A stretch of DNA of 64,000 nucleotides. Source: Saccharopolyspora rhizosphaerae (GTDB taxonomy: Bacteria > Actinomycetota > Actinomycetes > Mycobacteriales > Pseudonocardiaceae). The stretch spans positions 124,001 through 188,000 of the forward strand of contig NZ_RSAA01000035.1 in NCBI RefSeq assembly GCF_003931915.1, in the 5' to 3' direction. Each line of letters opens with the position of its first letter. Position 1 is the first letter of the stretch. Shown here one piece after another: positions 26,401 through 35,442 of this stretch. The position numbers and the translations under genes were made by a program. The notes under the pieces are model-generated. The model was given only the letters and a program-made list of their open reading frames with translations, was not told the DNA's origin and searched no databases.

Positions 26401-27183
26401 GTGCCTGGACGGCTGCGCGGCGAGGTCGAGCTGCGGGACGTGTCCTTCCGCTACCCGGGCACCGAGCAGTACGCGCTGCGGGAGGTGAACCTGCGGGTGC
26501 GACCGGGCGAAACGGTGGCACTGGTGGGCGCCACCGGCGCGGGCAAGTCGACCTTGATCAAGCTGATCGCCCGCTTCTACGACGTCTCCGAGGGCGCGGT
26601 GCTGGTCGACGGGACCGACGTGCGCCACTACGACCTGGCGGCGTTCCACCAGCGCCTGGCCGTGGTGCCGCAGGAAGGGCACCTCTTCACCGGCGACGTC
26701 GCCGACAACATCACCTACGCCCGTCCGGATGCCGGACCGGCCGAGGTGGAGGCCGCCGCTCGCGCGGTGGGTGCGCTGCCAGGGATCGCGATGTTGCCGC
26801 ACGGGTTCCGCCAGGAGGTCGGCGAGCGGGGCCGTGGCTTGTCGGCGGGTCAACGCCAGCTGGTGGCGCTGGCCAGGGCGCAGCTGGTCGACCCGGACGT
26901 GCTGCTGCTCGACGAGGCGACGGCCGCCTTGGACCCGGCGACGGAGTCGATGGTGGTGGCGGCCAGCGACCGGCTCGCGGCGCAGCGCACCACGTTCGTC
27001 GTGGCGCACCGGCTGGGCACCGCGGCTCGCGCGGACCGGATCGTGGTGGTCGACGGGGGACGCATCGTCGAGCAGGGCCGGCACGAAGACCTGCTGAGCC
27101 GGCACGGCCACTACGCCCGCTTGTGGCGGGCGGCGGACGCGCACGGGTCACCCGGGGAGGGGGCCACGAGCAACATCGCGTGA
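23416..27183 (+). CDS. Fused double ABC exporter (TMD-NBD-TMD-NBD) with one degenerate ATP site
   Basis: 1255 residues, two complete half-transporters joined by a charged linker of about 90 residues (near 580-670). Each half has six membrane helices and an ATPase domain. NBD1: GPAGSGKST, LSGGQRQR, Walker B LILDDATSA (near 511), LIAHR. NBD2: GATGAGKST, LSAGQRQ, LLLDEATAALDP, VVAHR. The catalytic glutamate after Walker B is aspartate in NBD1 and the partner signature in NBD2 is LSAGQ, as in heterodimeric exporters with one degenerate site. Likely drug or lipid export; substrate unknown. GTG 23416 is chosen over 23413 because of the leaderless -10. Confidence 0.9.
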   Translation: MSDSENPRRSSGGWIRRIFAACRRHPVALVLAMGASVTAVGLEALVPLLTKLAIDDAVARSTERLWWIVVVLLVLGVFRFAAAFIRRYSAGRLALDVQHDLRRAVFAAMQRLDGGKQDALRTGQVVSRSISDLQLVNSLLSMLPLAAGTAVLAVFAIAAMVWLSPLLTVVALVVAPLIAVVSARSKKRLFPATWSAQQRAADIAQHVEETVTGVRVVKGFGQEEREVAQLETRAQRLFAERLRAARMTSLPAASLATLPAAGQVGVLGLGGWLVLQDQVSLGTFVAFAGYVAMLSGPARMLSSVMIQAQLARAGVERIHELTDSQPEVTEKPDAQRLPDGPLEVRLEGVGFGYTRDQPVLRDATLRVRPGETVALVGPAGSGKSTVSLLLPRFYDVHSGRIAIGPAGWEEALDIRDLRLDSLRSAVGVVFEEAFLFSDTIRGNIAYGRSDASDEDVVAAARGAEAHEFITGLPDGYDTEVGERGLTLSGGQRQRVALARALLSHPRVLILDDATSAVDPATEAAIHGTLRSVTAQRTTLLIAHRRSTLALADRIAVLDEGRVVDIGTEEELRGRCALFRSLLAGPGETIDDRHDTQTDASPDGITPELWPPEEHTDEPTESTGAVVATSGRHGLSTTSAPPTPELLEGIRTLPPARDLPQVEGTDPTAPDPEFRLSRLLRPIRWGLLLTVLLVAGDALTSVLLPSLVRHGIDSGVGTADLNTLWLATGLGAVLVAGGWLVIKLQTVITARTGETLLYVLRMRSFAHLQRLGLDFYERELAGRIMTRMTTDVDALSSFLQTGLATFVVSVLTLVGIAVALLLTDLSLALVVMAVLPVLVVATIVFRKVSSTAYAEARERVSTVNADLQENVSGMRVAQAHRREGHAAKVFAERSDAYRRSRLRAQRYIATYFPFVALLSEIAQAAVLGVGAARVAAGGLTPGVLVAFLLYLGLFFSPVQQLSGVFDGYQQAKVGLRRIGDLLRTPTSVPAADAPVAVPGRLRGEVELRDVSFRYPGTEQYALREVNLRVRPGETVALVGATGAGKSTLIKLIARFYDVSEGAVLVDGTDVRHYDLAAFHQRLAVVPQEGHLFTGDVADNITYARPDAGPAEVEAAARAVGALPGIAMLPHGFRQEVGERGRGLSAGQRQLVALARAQLVDPDVLLLDEATAALDPATESMVVAASDRLAAQRTTFVVAHRLGTAARADRIVVVDGGRIVEQGRHEDLLSRHGHYARLWRAADAHGSPGEGATSNIA

Positions 27184-27205
27184 GGAAGGGCCCCTCCTTC
27201 CACGC
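27178..27205 (+). terminator. Hairpin spanning the stop codon of the fused exporter
   Basis: GCGTG (27178-27182, including the TGA stop) pairs with CACGC (27201-27205), and GAAGG pairs with CCTTC inside. It resembles the dispersed element family, with a diverged centre GGAAGGGCCCCTCC (copy 11). Confidence 0.65.
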
Positions 27206-27718
27206 CTCCTGCCCGGCGAGGCGGCTGACGCGCCCCAAGATCGGCCCAAGATCAAGTTCAGGTGTGAGGAAGGGAACTTTTTTGTCACGAGCACTCACCT
27301 CGGCCGCCCACGTGAACTCTGAGGCACCGGATGGACACGCTGAGCGACGAGTGGCCCGGCAAAACGGGCGCTGGGCGGGGCGGCTCGAGGGTGTTCTCGA
27401 AATGCGAGCCGATTCGGCTACCACGTGGGAACACAGCGTGTCCCTGAAACGCCATAATGAACGTGTACGACTACCCGTGTGGACTAGCGCGAAGCCGCGC
27501 TGATCAGCGAACGACCTGAGTCGAGGACGACCGATGATCGATCGACTGGCCCGAACGGGGGCACGTCCCCGCTGGCCGGGCGATCCTGATCGATTCTGTG
27601 AGAAGAGTCGATCCGCCGAACGGCCGTCCTGTGTGTCAACCTCGCGAATCGGGCGGCTAGCCTGGTACCCGAGTGTGTCTGTAAATCACGAGCATATGGA
27701 TCGAGGCGAACGCCAGCC
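27184..27718. other. 535-bp region upstream of kgd, no gene seen
   Basis: It holds the tail of one hairpin and one diverged element (27178-27300), then AT-richer sequence to the kgd start. TGTCAA, 18 bases, TAGCCT (about 27636-27662) is a possible promoter. Open frames here lack ribosome-binding sites and family resemblance. Confidence 0.5.
27260..27300 (+). repeat. GGGAACCTTCC dispersed element, copy 12 (diverged), AGGTG/CACCT arms
   Basis: Arms AGGTG (27260-27264) and CACCT (27296-27300) enclose GAGGAAGGGAACTTTTTTG. The core has run into a T tract, giving a terminator-like form. Confidence 0.6.
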
Positions 27719-30700
27719 GTGTCCAGCAGCCCCGCGTCACAGTTCGGCCCCAACGAGTGGTTGATCGAGGAGATGTACGAGCAGTTCCTCCAAGATCCCA
27801 CTTCCGTAGACTCGGCGTGGCACGAATTCTTCGCCGACTACAAGTCGGACCAGGCGCCAACCGAGAAGTCCGCAACCGCGGCTGCGGCCGGCCCTGCAGC
27901 GGCCCCGACCAAGACGACCACCGCGACGCGCTCCGGTGAGACCAACGGTCAGGCACCCGCTGCCGCGGCCAAGCCCGCCGCCAGCCAGAAGCCCTCGCCG
28001 CAGCAGGCCGCCAAGGCCGCGCCGGTGAAGCAGCCTCAGGCCGAGGGCGACGTGAAGACCCTGCGCGGGGCCGCGGCTGCGATCGCCAAGAACATGGATC
28101 AGTCGCTGACGGTCCCCACCGCGACGAGCGTGCGCGCGGTGCCGGCCAAGCTGCTGTTCGACAACCGCATCGTCATCAACAACCACCTCAAGCGGAACAA
28201 GGGCGGGAAGGTCTCCTTCACCCACCTCATCGGCTACGCGCTGATCAGGGCGGTCAGGGACTTCCCGAACATGAACCGCCACTACGGCGAGGACCAGAAG
28301 GGCAAGCCCGCCGCCGTCACGCCGGAGCACATCAACCTCGGCCTGGCCATCGACATGCCGGGCAAGGACGGTGCGCGCAACCTCGTGGTCGCCTCCATCA
28401 AGGGCTGCGAGGACATGTCGTTCTACCAGTTCTGGCAGGCCTACGAGGACATCATCCGCAAGGCCCGCAGCAACGCGCTGACCGCCGAGGACTTCGCCGG
28501 CACCACGATCTCGCTGACCAACCCGGGTCCGTCGGGCACGAACCACTCGGTGCCGCGGCTGACCAAGGGGCAGAGCGCGATCATCGGCGTCGGCGCGATG
28601 GACTACCCTGCGGAGTTCCAGGGCGCCAGCGAGAAGACGCTGGTCGACATGGGCATCAGCAAGATCGTCACGCTGACGTCCACCTACGACCACCGCGTCA
28701 TCCAGGGCGCCGAGTCCGGCGACTTCCTGCGCCGCGTGCACCAGCTGCTGCTGGGCGAGGACGGCTTCTTCGACGACATCTTCGCCTCGCTGCGCATCCC
28801 CTACGAGCCGGTGCGCTGGACGCAGGACATTCCCGAGGGCGCGGTCGACAAGACCGCTCGGGTGCTCGAGCTGATCGACGCCTACCGCACGCGCGGCCAC
28901 CTGATGGCCGACATCGACCCGCTGAACTACCGGCAGCGCCGGCACGAGGACCTCGACGTCCTGTCGCACAGCCTCACGCTGTGGGACCTGGACCGCGAGT
29001 TCGCCGTGGGCGGCTTCGCCGGTCGCGAGAAGATGAAGCTGCGCGACGTGCTGGGCGTGCTGCGCGACTCCTACTGCCGCACGGTCGGCGTGGAGTACAT
29101 GCACATCCTGGAGCCCGACGAACGCGAGTGGCTGCAGGAACGGGTCGAGAAGCCGCACACCAAGCCCGACTCGACCGAGCAGAAGTACATCCTGTCGAAG
29201 CTCAACGCGGCTGAGGCCTTCGAGACGTTCCTGCAGACCAAGTACGTCGGGCAGAAGCGCTTCTCGCTGGAAGGCGCCGAAACCGTCGTGCCGCTGCTGG
29301 ACGCGGTGCTGGACACCTCCTCGGCGCACGAGCTCGACGAGGTCGTCATCGGCATGCCGCACCGCGGCCGCCTGAACGTGCTGGCCAACATCGTCGGCAA
29401 GCCGATCTCGCAGATCTTCCGCGAGTTCGAGGGCAACCTCGACCCGGGCCAGGCCCACGGGTCCGGCGACGTGAAGTACCACCTGGGTGCTGAGGGCAAG
29501 TACTTCCGGATGTTCGGCGACGGCGAGACCAAGGTGTCGCTGACCTCGAACCCGTCGCACCTGGAGGCCGTGGACCCGGTGCTGGAAGGCATCGTCCGCG
29601 CCAAGCAGGACATCCTGGACAAGGGCCAGGAGGGTTTCACGGTCCTGCCGGTGCTGCTGCACGGTGACGCCGCGTTCGCCGGTCAGGGCGTGGTCGCCGA
29701 GACGCTGAACCTGTCGCTGCTGCGCGGTTACCGCACCGGCGGCACGGTCCACGTGATCGTCAACAACCAGGTCGGTTACACCACCGCGCCGGAGCACTCG
29801 CGCTCCAGCAAGTACTGCACCGACGTCGCGAAGATGATCGGCGCGCCGGTGTTCCACGTCAACGGTGATGACCCCGAGGCCTGCGTGTGGGTCGCCCGGC
29901 TGGCGGTCGAGTACCGGCAGGCGTTCGGCAAGGACGTCGTGATCGACATGGTCTGCTACCGCCGTCGTGGCCACAACGAGGGCGATGACCCGTCGATGAC
30001 GCAGCCGAAGATGTACGACGCCATCGACAAGATGCGCAGCGTCCGCAAGGTCTACACCGAGTCGCTCATCGGCCGCGGTGACATCACCGTCGACGAGGCC
30101 GAGAAGGCGCTGAAGGACTACGCAGCCCAGTTGGAGCACGTGTTCAACGAGGTCCGCGAGCTGGAGAAGCACCCGCCGGCACCGAGCCCGTCGGTGGAGT
30201 CCGAGCAGCAGGTGCCGCGCGGCCTGTCCACGGCGATCTCGCCGGAGGCGCTGGAGCGCATCGCCGAGGCGCAGATCAACCTGCCGGAGGGCTTCTCGCC
30301 GCACCCGCGGGTCAAGCCGGTGCTGGAGCGCCGCGCCAAGATGGGCCGCGAGGGCGGCATCGACTGGGCCTTCGGTGAGCTGCTGGCGTTCGGCTCGCTG
30401 GTGATGGAGGGCCGCCAGGTCCGCCTGACCGGTCAGGACAGCCGTCGAGGCACGTTCGGCCAGCGCCACTCGGTGCTCATCGACCGCAAGAACGACTCCG
30501 AGTACACGCCGCTGCAGAACCTCTCTGACGAGCAGGGCAAGTTCCTGGTCTACGACTCGGCTCTGTCGGAGTTCGCGGCGCTGGGCTTCGAGTACGGCTA
30601 CTCGGTGGGCAACCCCGACGCGCTGGTGCTGTGGGAAGCGCAGTTCGGTGACTTTTTCAACGGCGCCCAGTCGATCATCGACGAGTTCATCTCCTCCGGT

Positions 30701-31387
30701 GAGGCCAAGTGGGGTCAGCGCTCCGACGTGGTGATGCTGCTCCCGCACGGCCAGGAGGGCCAGGGTCCGGACCACAGCTCGGGTCGCATCGAGCGTTGGC
30801 TGCAGCTGTGCGCTGAGGGCTCGATGACGGTCGCCATGCCGTCGACCCCGGCGAACTACTTCCACCTGCTGCGGCGCCACGCGCTGGACGGCATCCACCG
30901 TCCACTCGTGGTGTTCACGCCGAAGTCGATGCTGCGCCTGAAGGCCGCGACCAGCCCGGTCGAGGACTTCACCGAGGGCAAGTTCACCTCCGTGATCGAC
31001 GACCCGACCCAGCCGGACCCGTCGCAGGTGAAGAAGCTGGTGCTGTGCACGGGCAAGCTCTACTACGAGCTGGCGGCCCACCGCGACAAGAACGGCATCA
31101 CCGACACCGCGGTCGCGCGGCTCGAGCAGCTGTACCCGCTGCCGCACCGCAAGCTGGGTGCCCTGTTCGACCGGTACCCGAACCTGGAGTCGGTGCGCTG
31201 GACGCAGGAGGAGCCGGCCAACCAGGGCGCGTGGCCGTTCCTGGGCTTGGCGCTGACCGAGAAGTTCCCGCAGCTGGTCGGCAAGCTCAAGCGGGTCTCG
31301 CGTCGTCCGATGGCCGCGCCGGCCACCGGTCTGGCCAAGGTCCACGAGGTCGAGCAGGCCGAGGTCGTGCAGAACGCCTTCGCCTGA
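27719..31387 (+). CDS. kgd: Multifunctional 2-oxoglutarate metabolism enzyme (decarboxylase/dehydrogenase E1 with E2-like domain)
   Basis: 1222 residues, the actinobacterial SucA/Kgd form. Residues 1-40 are the E1-type tail ([16 protein letters not shown]); an alanine/proline-rich linker follows to about 115; an E2-like acyltransferase core ([15 protein letters not shown] near 320) comes next; then the thiamin diphosphate E1 domains with [12 protein letters not shown] near 545 and GHNEGDDPS near 750. It decarboxylates 2-oxoglutarate and feeds 2-oxoglutarate dehydrogenase. In relatives the N-terminal part binds the FHA protein GarA; no garA is nearby. GTG start. Confidence 0.96.
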   Translation: MSSSPASQFGPNEWLIEEMYEQFLQDPTSVDSAWHEFFADYKSDQAPTEKSATAAAAGPAAAPTKTTTATRSGETNGQAPAAAAKPAASQKPSPQQAAKAAPVKQPQAEGDVKTLRGAAAAIAKNMDQSLTVPTATSVRAVPAKLLFDNRIVINNHLKRNKGGKVSFTHLIGYALIRAVRDFPNMNRHYGEDQKGKPAAVTPEHINLGLAIDMPGKDGARNLVVASIKGCEDMSFYQFWQAYEDIIRKARSNALTAEDFAGTTISLTNPGPSGTNHSVPRLTKGQSAIIGVGAMDYPAEFQGASEKTLVDMGISKIVTLTSTYDHRVIQGAESGDFLRRVHQLLLGEDGFFDDIFASLRIPYEPVRWTQDIPEGAVDKTARVLELIDAYRTRGHLMADIDPLNYRQRRHEDLDVLSHSLTLWDLDREFAVGGFAGREKMKLRDVLGVLRDSYCRTVGVEYMHILEPDEREWLQERVEKPHTKPDSTEQKYILSKLNAAEAFETFLQTKYVGQKRFSLEGAETVVPLLDAVLDTSSAHELDEVVIGMPHRGRLNVLANIVGKPISQIFREFEGNLDPGQAHGSGDVKYHLGAEGKYFRMFGDGETKVSLTSNPSHLEAVDPVLEGIVRAKQDILDKGQEGFTVLPVLLHGDAAFAGQGVVAETLNLSLLRGYRTGGTVHVIVNNQVGYTTAPEHSRSSKYCTDVAKMIGAPVFHVNGDDPEACVWVARLAVEYRQAFGKDVVIDMVCYRRRGHNEGDDPSMTQPKMYDAIDKMRSVRKVYTESLIGRGDITVDEAEKALKDYAAQLEHVFNEVRELEKHPPAPSPSVESEQQVPRGLSTAISPEALERIAEAQINLPEGFSPHPRVKPVLERRAKMGREGGIDWAFGELLAFGSLVMEGRQVRLTGQDSRRGTFGQRHSVLIDRKNDSEYTPLQNLSDEQGKFLVYDSALSEFAALGFEYGYSVGNPDALVLWEAQFGDFFNGAQSIIDEFISSGEAKWGQRSDVVMLLPHGQEGQGPDHSSGRIERWLQLCAEGSMTVAMPSTPANYFHLLRRHALDGIHRPLVVFTPKSMLRLKAATSPVEDFTEGKFTSVIDDPTQPDPSQVKKLVLCTGKLYYELAAHRDKNGITDTAVARLEQLYPLPHRKLGALFDRYPNLESVRWTQEEPANQGAWPFLGLALTEKFPQLVGKLKRVSRRPMAAPATGLAKVHEVEQAEVVQNAFA

Positions 31388-31398
31388 GCTCCACCGTC

Positions 31399-31443
31399 GA
31401 AGCGGGCCGTCGGTTCCTCCGGGAGCCGGCGGCCCGCTTCTTT
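31399..31443 (+). terminator. Rho-independent terminator after kgd
   Basis: GAAGCGGGCC (31399-31408) pairs with GGCCCGCTTC (31431-31440), continued inside by CGGTTCC with GGAGCCG; loop TCCG; followed by TTT. Confidence 0.9.
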
Positions 31444-31465
31444 CGGCACCCGCGGTGGTGCCGGG

Positions 31466-31490
31466 GCGAGCATGGGAACCTTCCGCTCAC
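31466..31490 (+). repeat. GGGAACCTTCC dispersed element, copy 13
   Basis: GAGCATGGGAACCTTCCGCT then CAC, 23 bases beyond the kgd terminator, so here the element is not needed as that gene's main terminator. Confidence 0.75.
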
Positions 31491-31588
31491 TTCGACCGGG
31501 GCGCATCACCGGTCCTGGTAGGACGTTTCGTACCCTGCTGTTCCCGACCAACACCGCGTGAAGACAGACGGACCACTAGGAGGAAGCG

Positions 31589-31765
31589 GTGTACTTCACC
31601 GACCGCGGCATTGAGGAACTCGAAGAGCGTCGCGGTGACGACGAGGTCACCTTGGCGTGGGTCGCTGACCGGATGCGAGCCTTCGTGGACAACAACCCGG
31701 ACTTCGAGGACGCGACCGAGCGCCTGGCGACCTTCCTCGCGCGCGACGACGCCGACGACGAGTGA
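31589..31765 (+). CDS. Small conserved actinobacterial protein (DUF6104-like)
   Basis: 58 residues: acidic, helical, opening MYFTDRGIEELEERRGDDEV and containing WVADRMRAFVDNNPDFE. Small proteins of this kind follow kgd/sucA in many actinomycetes; function unknown. The GTG at 31589 has AGGAGG five bases upstream. It ends before a bidirectional terminator. Confidence 0.85.
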   Translation: MYFTDRGIEELEERRGDDEVTLAWVADRMRAFVDNNPDFEDATERLATFLARDDADDE

Positions 31766-31770
31766 GGTGA

Positions 31771-31802
31771 CCCGGCCGCGCACCCCCAGAGGCGCGGCCG
31801 GG
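31771..31802. terminator. Bidirectional terminator
   Basis: CCCGGCCGCGC and GCGCGGCCGGG are perfectly complementary 11-bp arms with a 10-base loop. It separates the convergent small-protein gene and the quinone reductase gene. Confidence 0.85.
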
Positions 31803-31809
31803 CGCGCGT

Positions 31810-32774
31810 TCAGGGGTGCAGCACGGCCCGCCCGACGATCTCGCGCTGTTCGACCGCGAGGTGCGCGTCGGCGGCTCGTGCGAGCGGGAAGCTGGGCCCG
31901 ATCGTCGGGGCGAGCTGCCCGGCGGCGGCTTCCCCCAGCACCTTCACCAGGACCTCTTTCCGCTCCTGACGTGAGGGCCGCGGAACTTCCAGGAGCCCGG
32001 TGGTGGTCACCTGCCGCCGCCGGGCCTCGTCGGGGTCGATCTCGGCGAAGTCCTCATCGGATGCGCCGTAAGTGATGATGCGCGCGCCGTCGCGGGCCGC
32101 GCCGAACGCGGCTCGTCCGTACCGGCCGCCCGCTCCGTCGAAGATGACGTCAACACCACCGGTCAGCTCGAGCACGCCGCCGACCCAGTCCGGTGCGCTG
32201 TAGTCGACCGGCATCGCACCGAGCTCGCGCACCCGCTCGAGCTTCCGCAGACCTCGCGCAGCGCCGACGACCTGCGCCCCCGCGGCTGTGACCAGCTGGA
32301 CGACGAGGGTCGCGGCTCCTCCCGCCGCGGCGGTGACCAGGACTCGCTGACCCGGTCGCACGTCGGCGTGGTCGACCAGCTGCACGGCAGTGGTGGCATC
32401 GTGCAGCAACACCACGGCGGCCTGCTCGCCCACCCCGTCCGGGATCGCCACGAGTTCGCTTTCCGCGGCGAGCACCAGCTCGGCGTAGGTGCCGCCGTTC
32501 TCCGTGCTGGTGACGACCCGCGTGCCCAGCCACGCGGGGTCGACGCCCTCCCCCACGCCGACGACGTCACCGGACACGCCGTCGCCGGGGACGTAGGGCG
32601 GTTCCACGTCGAAGTGCTCGAGCCCCCAACCGCTGCGGAGCTCGTGTCGAGGAACAGCACATCGACGGCGACCATCCGCACGAGCACCTGCCCCGATCCC
32701 GGGACGGGGTCGGGCACGTCGACCACCTCGAGGACCTCCGGACCACCGAACTCCGCCACCTGCACCGCACGCAT
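31810..32774 (-). pseudogene. NADPH:quinone reductase/zinc-type alcohol dehydrogenase family, frameshifted
   Basis: Two frames together make one MDR-family protein of about 320 residues. The first (from ATG 32774) reads MRAVQVAEFGGPEVLEVVDV to VLFLDT; after about 32643 the homology continues in another frame as HFDVEPPYVPGDGVSGDV, VLVTAAAGGAATLVVQLV (the NADPH fold) and so on to the C-terminus. One base appears to be missing after the ACG codon at 32643-32645. The family reduces quinones or enones. It may be a recent inactivation, a sequencing error or, less likely, programmed frameshifting. Everything else in both parts looks functional. Confidence 0.75.
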
Positions 32775-32913
32775 CCTGATCACTCCACTCCCGATCGGTT
32801 CCCGCTCACCCTCCGACTTCGAGTTAAGTGAAGGTCAAGGACGCGCTGCGGCATCGAGTGGCCAGGTCGAGCTGCATCAACAGGGCTGGGTGCCCTGGGT
32901 GTTGGCGGCCGCG

Positions 32914-32940
32914 GTGTGACAGGAAGGTTCCCATGCGCAC
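32914..32940 (-). repeat. GGGAACCTTCC dispersed element, copy 14
   Basis: GTGACAGGAAGGTTCCCATG lies about 35 bases after the hutI stop, at the end of the histidine-degradation operon. Confidence 0.75.
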
Positions 32941-32973
32941 GTCCGGAGGCGGCAGCTGAGAGCCGCACCGCGG

Positions 32974-34134
32974 TCAGCGAATGCGGTTCCCCTCACGCCA
33001 CACGGCTCGAGTCAGGGGAACTCCTGGGCGGTACGCCAACCAGGTCGTGCTCGGTGCGTCGAGGAGCTGGACGTCGGCGCGGGCTCCGGGGCGGAGGACG
33101 CCGACCGCGCCGTCGCCGGTCTCCCGCCGCAGAGCCCGCGCACCACCCCAGGTGGCCGCGTGCACGGCTTCGGAGACGCTCATGCGCATCTGCAGGACCG
33201 CGGTGGTCACGCAGTACGCCATCGACGAGGTGTAGGACGACCCCGGGTTGCAGTTGGTGGCCAACGCGACCGTGGCCCCGGCTTCGAGCAGTGCTCGCGC
33301 GTCCGGCAACGGCTGGCGCGTGGACAGGTCGCACGCCGGGAGCAAGGTCGCGACCGTGTCAGAGCCGGCGAGCGCCTCGACGTCGGAGGCGTCCAGGTAG
33401 GTGCCGTGGTCGACGCTGGCCGCTCCCACCTCGACCGCCAACCGCGCACCGGGACCGGGCCCGAGCTGGTTGCCGTGGACGCGCAACCCCAGGCCGTGCT
33501 GGCGGGCCGCCGCCAGCACGCGGCGCGACTGGTCGGCGTCGAAGGCGCCTCGCTCGCAGAACACGTCGCACCACCCGACGTGGTCGGCGACGGCGTCCAG
33601 CATGTCCCCGCACACGAGGTCGACGTAGTCGTCGACGTCGGTGCCGGGCGGGACCAGGTGAGCGCCGAGGAAGGTGACGTCGTCGGCGACGGAGGCAGCG
33701 ATCTTCGCCGAGCGCAGCTCGTCCTCGACGGTCAACCCGTAACCGGTCTTGGTCTCCACGCACGTCGTGCCCTGGGCTGCGGCCTCCTCGACGTGGCGGC
33801 GCAGGTTGTCGGCCAGTTCTGCATCGCCGGCCTGCCTGGTGGCCTCGACGGTCACCGCGATGCCGCCCGCCTGGTAGGGCAAGCCGGACATGCGGGCCGC
33901 GAACTCGGCGGTGCGATCACCAGCGAAGACCAGGTGGGTGTGGCTGTCCACCCAGCCGGGCAGCACAGCGCGTCCCTCCGCGTCGACCCGCTCGTCCGCA
34001 TCCGGCGCGGACGAAGCCGAGCCGACCCAGGCGATCCGGTCGCGCTCGATGACCAGGGCGGCGTCAGCGAGCGTGCCGTACTCGTCGTCGTTGGTCGTGA
34101 GCTCACCGATCCCGGTGATCACAGTGGCTGTCAT
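32974..34134 (-). CDS. hutI: Imidazolonepropionase
   Basis: 386 residues of the amidohydrolase superfamily. Metal ligands HTH in [14 protein letters not shown] near 64, the ETKTGYGL motif near 130, HGNQLG near 225 and the aspartate-region ATNCNPGSS near 300 are present. It opens imidazolone propionate to N-formimino-L-glutamate, step three of histidine degradation. I use ATG 34134; a GTG at 34152 overlapping the hutF stop (GTGA) is a real alternative. Last gene of the hut operon. Confidence 0.93.
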   Translation of the reverse strand: MTATVITGIGELTTNDDEYGTLADAALVIERDRIAWVGSASSAPDADERVDAEGRAVLPGWVDSHTHLVFAGDRTAEFAARMSGLPYQAGGIAVTVEATRQAGDAELADNLRRHVEEAAAQGTTCVETKTGYGLTVEDELRSAKIAASVADDVTFLGAHLVPPGTDVDDYVDLVCGDMLDAVADHVGWCDVFCERGAFDADQSRRVLAAARQHGLGLRVHGNQLGPGPGARLAVEVGAASVDHGTYLDASDVEALAGSDTVATLLPACDLSTRQPLPDARALLEAGATVALATNCNPGSSYTSSMAYCVTTAVLQMRMSVSEAVHAATWGGARALRRETGDGAVGVLRPGARADVQLLDAPSTTWLAYRPGVPLTRAVWREGNRIR

Positions 34135-34148
34135 CGTTGCCCATTCCC

Positions 34149-35438
34149 TCACGTTCGCAGTGCTGCGATGGATGCGCGCAGTTCACGAGCGGTGTCGATG
34201 GCCGTGTGGGCGCCGTCGGCGACGACGTCCCGGCCGTCGATGATCACGTCGCGGACGTCTTCGGCACGAGCCACGGCAGGCACCGCCTCCGGTGCGACAC
34301 CGGCCAGGCGCGGCGTGTCGAGGTCGAGCGCGACGAAGTCCGCGCGGGCGCCCACGTCGAGCCGCCCCGCGTCGGGGTGACCGAGGGCGCTGTGCGCGGT
34401 GGCCATCGCGAGCAGCTCGCCGGGCGCGTGGTGGCCCCGGGTTTCCGACGCCAACCGCTGGTAGGACTCCACGGCCTGCGCCTCGGCGAGCAGGTCGATG
34501 ACCGAGTGGCCGTCACTGCCCAGTGACAGCGGGCTTCCCGCCACCGCGAGCGCACCGGCGGGACCGATCCCGTCGGCCAGGTCCGCTTCTGTCGTCGGGC
34601 ACAAGCACACGCCGGTGCCGCTTCCGCCGAGCAAGGCCACATCGCGGGCCGCGAGGTGGGTGGCGTGCACGGCGGTCACGTTCTCCCCGAGCGCACCGCG
34701 CTCGGCCAGCAGCTGCACCGGTGTCCGGCCGTGGGCAGCCAGGCAGGCCTCGTTCTCCGCGCGCTGCTCGGAAACGTGGACGTGCAGGGGAACCTTCCTG
34801 TCACGCGACCAGCCGGCGACTTCGCCGATCGCGTCGGCCGGTACCGCGCGGACCGAGTGCACGGCGCCTCCCAGCACCACGTCGTCCGCGGTGAAGGACT
34901 CCACGCGGTCAGCCCACCCGGCCGCGTCGCCGTCGGAGAACCGCCGTTGGACCTCGTCGAGCTCGTGGCCGAAACCGCCTGCGAGGTAGCAGGTGTCCAG
35001 CAGCGTCAACCTGATCCCGGCGTCGTGGGCGGCTTGGGCGAGCGCGTGGTTCATCGCGTTCGGGTCGCGGTAACGGACACCGCCGGGCGCGTGGTGCAGG
35101 TAGTGGAACTCACCCACCCCGGTGATCCCCGCCTGCACCATCTCCGCGTACACACCGCGGGCGAGCAGGTAGTAGGTGTCCGGGTCGAGCTGCGCCGCGA
35201 CCCGGTACATCCGCTCCCGCCAGGTCCAGAACGTGCCGCGCCTGGTGTCACCGCGCAGCGCTCGGTGGAAGGCGTGGGAGTGCGCGTTGGCCAGGCCCGG
35301 CACGACGAGGCCGGGCAACCGGCGGGCACCCCCGGGTGCGTCGCCCTGCCGCACTGAGGTGATCCGTCCGTCCTGGACCCCGAACAGCACGTCGCGGCTG
35401 GGTCCGTCGGGCAGCCACGCCCATTCGCACCAGTACAT
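34149..35438 (-). CDS. hutF: Formimidoylglutamate deiminase
   Basis: 429 residues, amidohydrolase superfamily. [15 protein letters not shown] near 50 carries the metal-binding histidines; [15 protein letters not shown] near 220, HATHLAARD near 255 and [12 protein letters not shown] near 305 complete the site. It deaminates N-formimino-L-glutamate to N-formyl-L-glutamate and ammonia, the two-step branch of histidine degradation. It starts five bases after the upstream amidohydrolase. A copy of the dispersed element lies inside the coding sequence at 34782-34809 in frame. Confidence 0.93.
   Translation of the reverse strand: MYWCEWAWLPDGPSRDVLFGVQDGRITSVRQGDAPGGARRLPGLVVPGLANAHSHAFHRALRGDTRRGTFWTWRERMYRVAAQLDPDTYYLLARGVYAEMVQAGITGVGEFHYLHHAPGGVRYRDPNAMNHALAQAAHDAGIRLTLLDTCYLAGGFGHELDEVQRRFSDGDAAGWADRVESFTADDVVLGGAVHSVRAVPADAIGEVAGWSRDRKVPLHVHVSEQRAENEACLAAHGRTPVQLLAERGALGENVTAVHATHLAARDVALLGGSGTGVCLCPTTEADLADGIGPAGALAVAGSPLSLGSDGHSVIDLLAEAQAVESYQRLASETRGHHAPGELLAMATAHSALGHPDAGRLDVGARADFVALDLDTPRLAGVAPEAVPAVARAEDVRDVIIDGRDVVADGAHTAIDTARELRASIAALRT
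34782..34809 (+). repeat. GGGAACCTTCC dispersed element, copy 15, inside hutF
   Basis: GTGCAGGGGAACCTTCCTGT then CACG: CGTG and CAGG pair with CCTG and CACG. In the gene's frame it encodes [10 protein letters not shown], next to the conserved HVSEQ motif, so it does not disrupt the protein. Confidence 0.7.
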
Positions 35439-35442
35439 CCGC

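Noticed and set aside
32640..32650. Programmed ribosomal frameshift in the quinone reductase gene
   Set aside because: No slippery heptamer or downstream pseudoknot is evident; simple loss of one base explains it.
32916..33677. Frames beginning MTGRFPC or similar next to each element
   Set aside because: The recurring peptide is just the element translated; each frame runs into an antisense shadow and lacks a ribosome-binding site.
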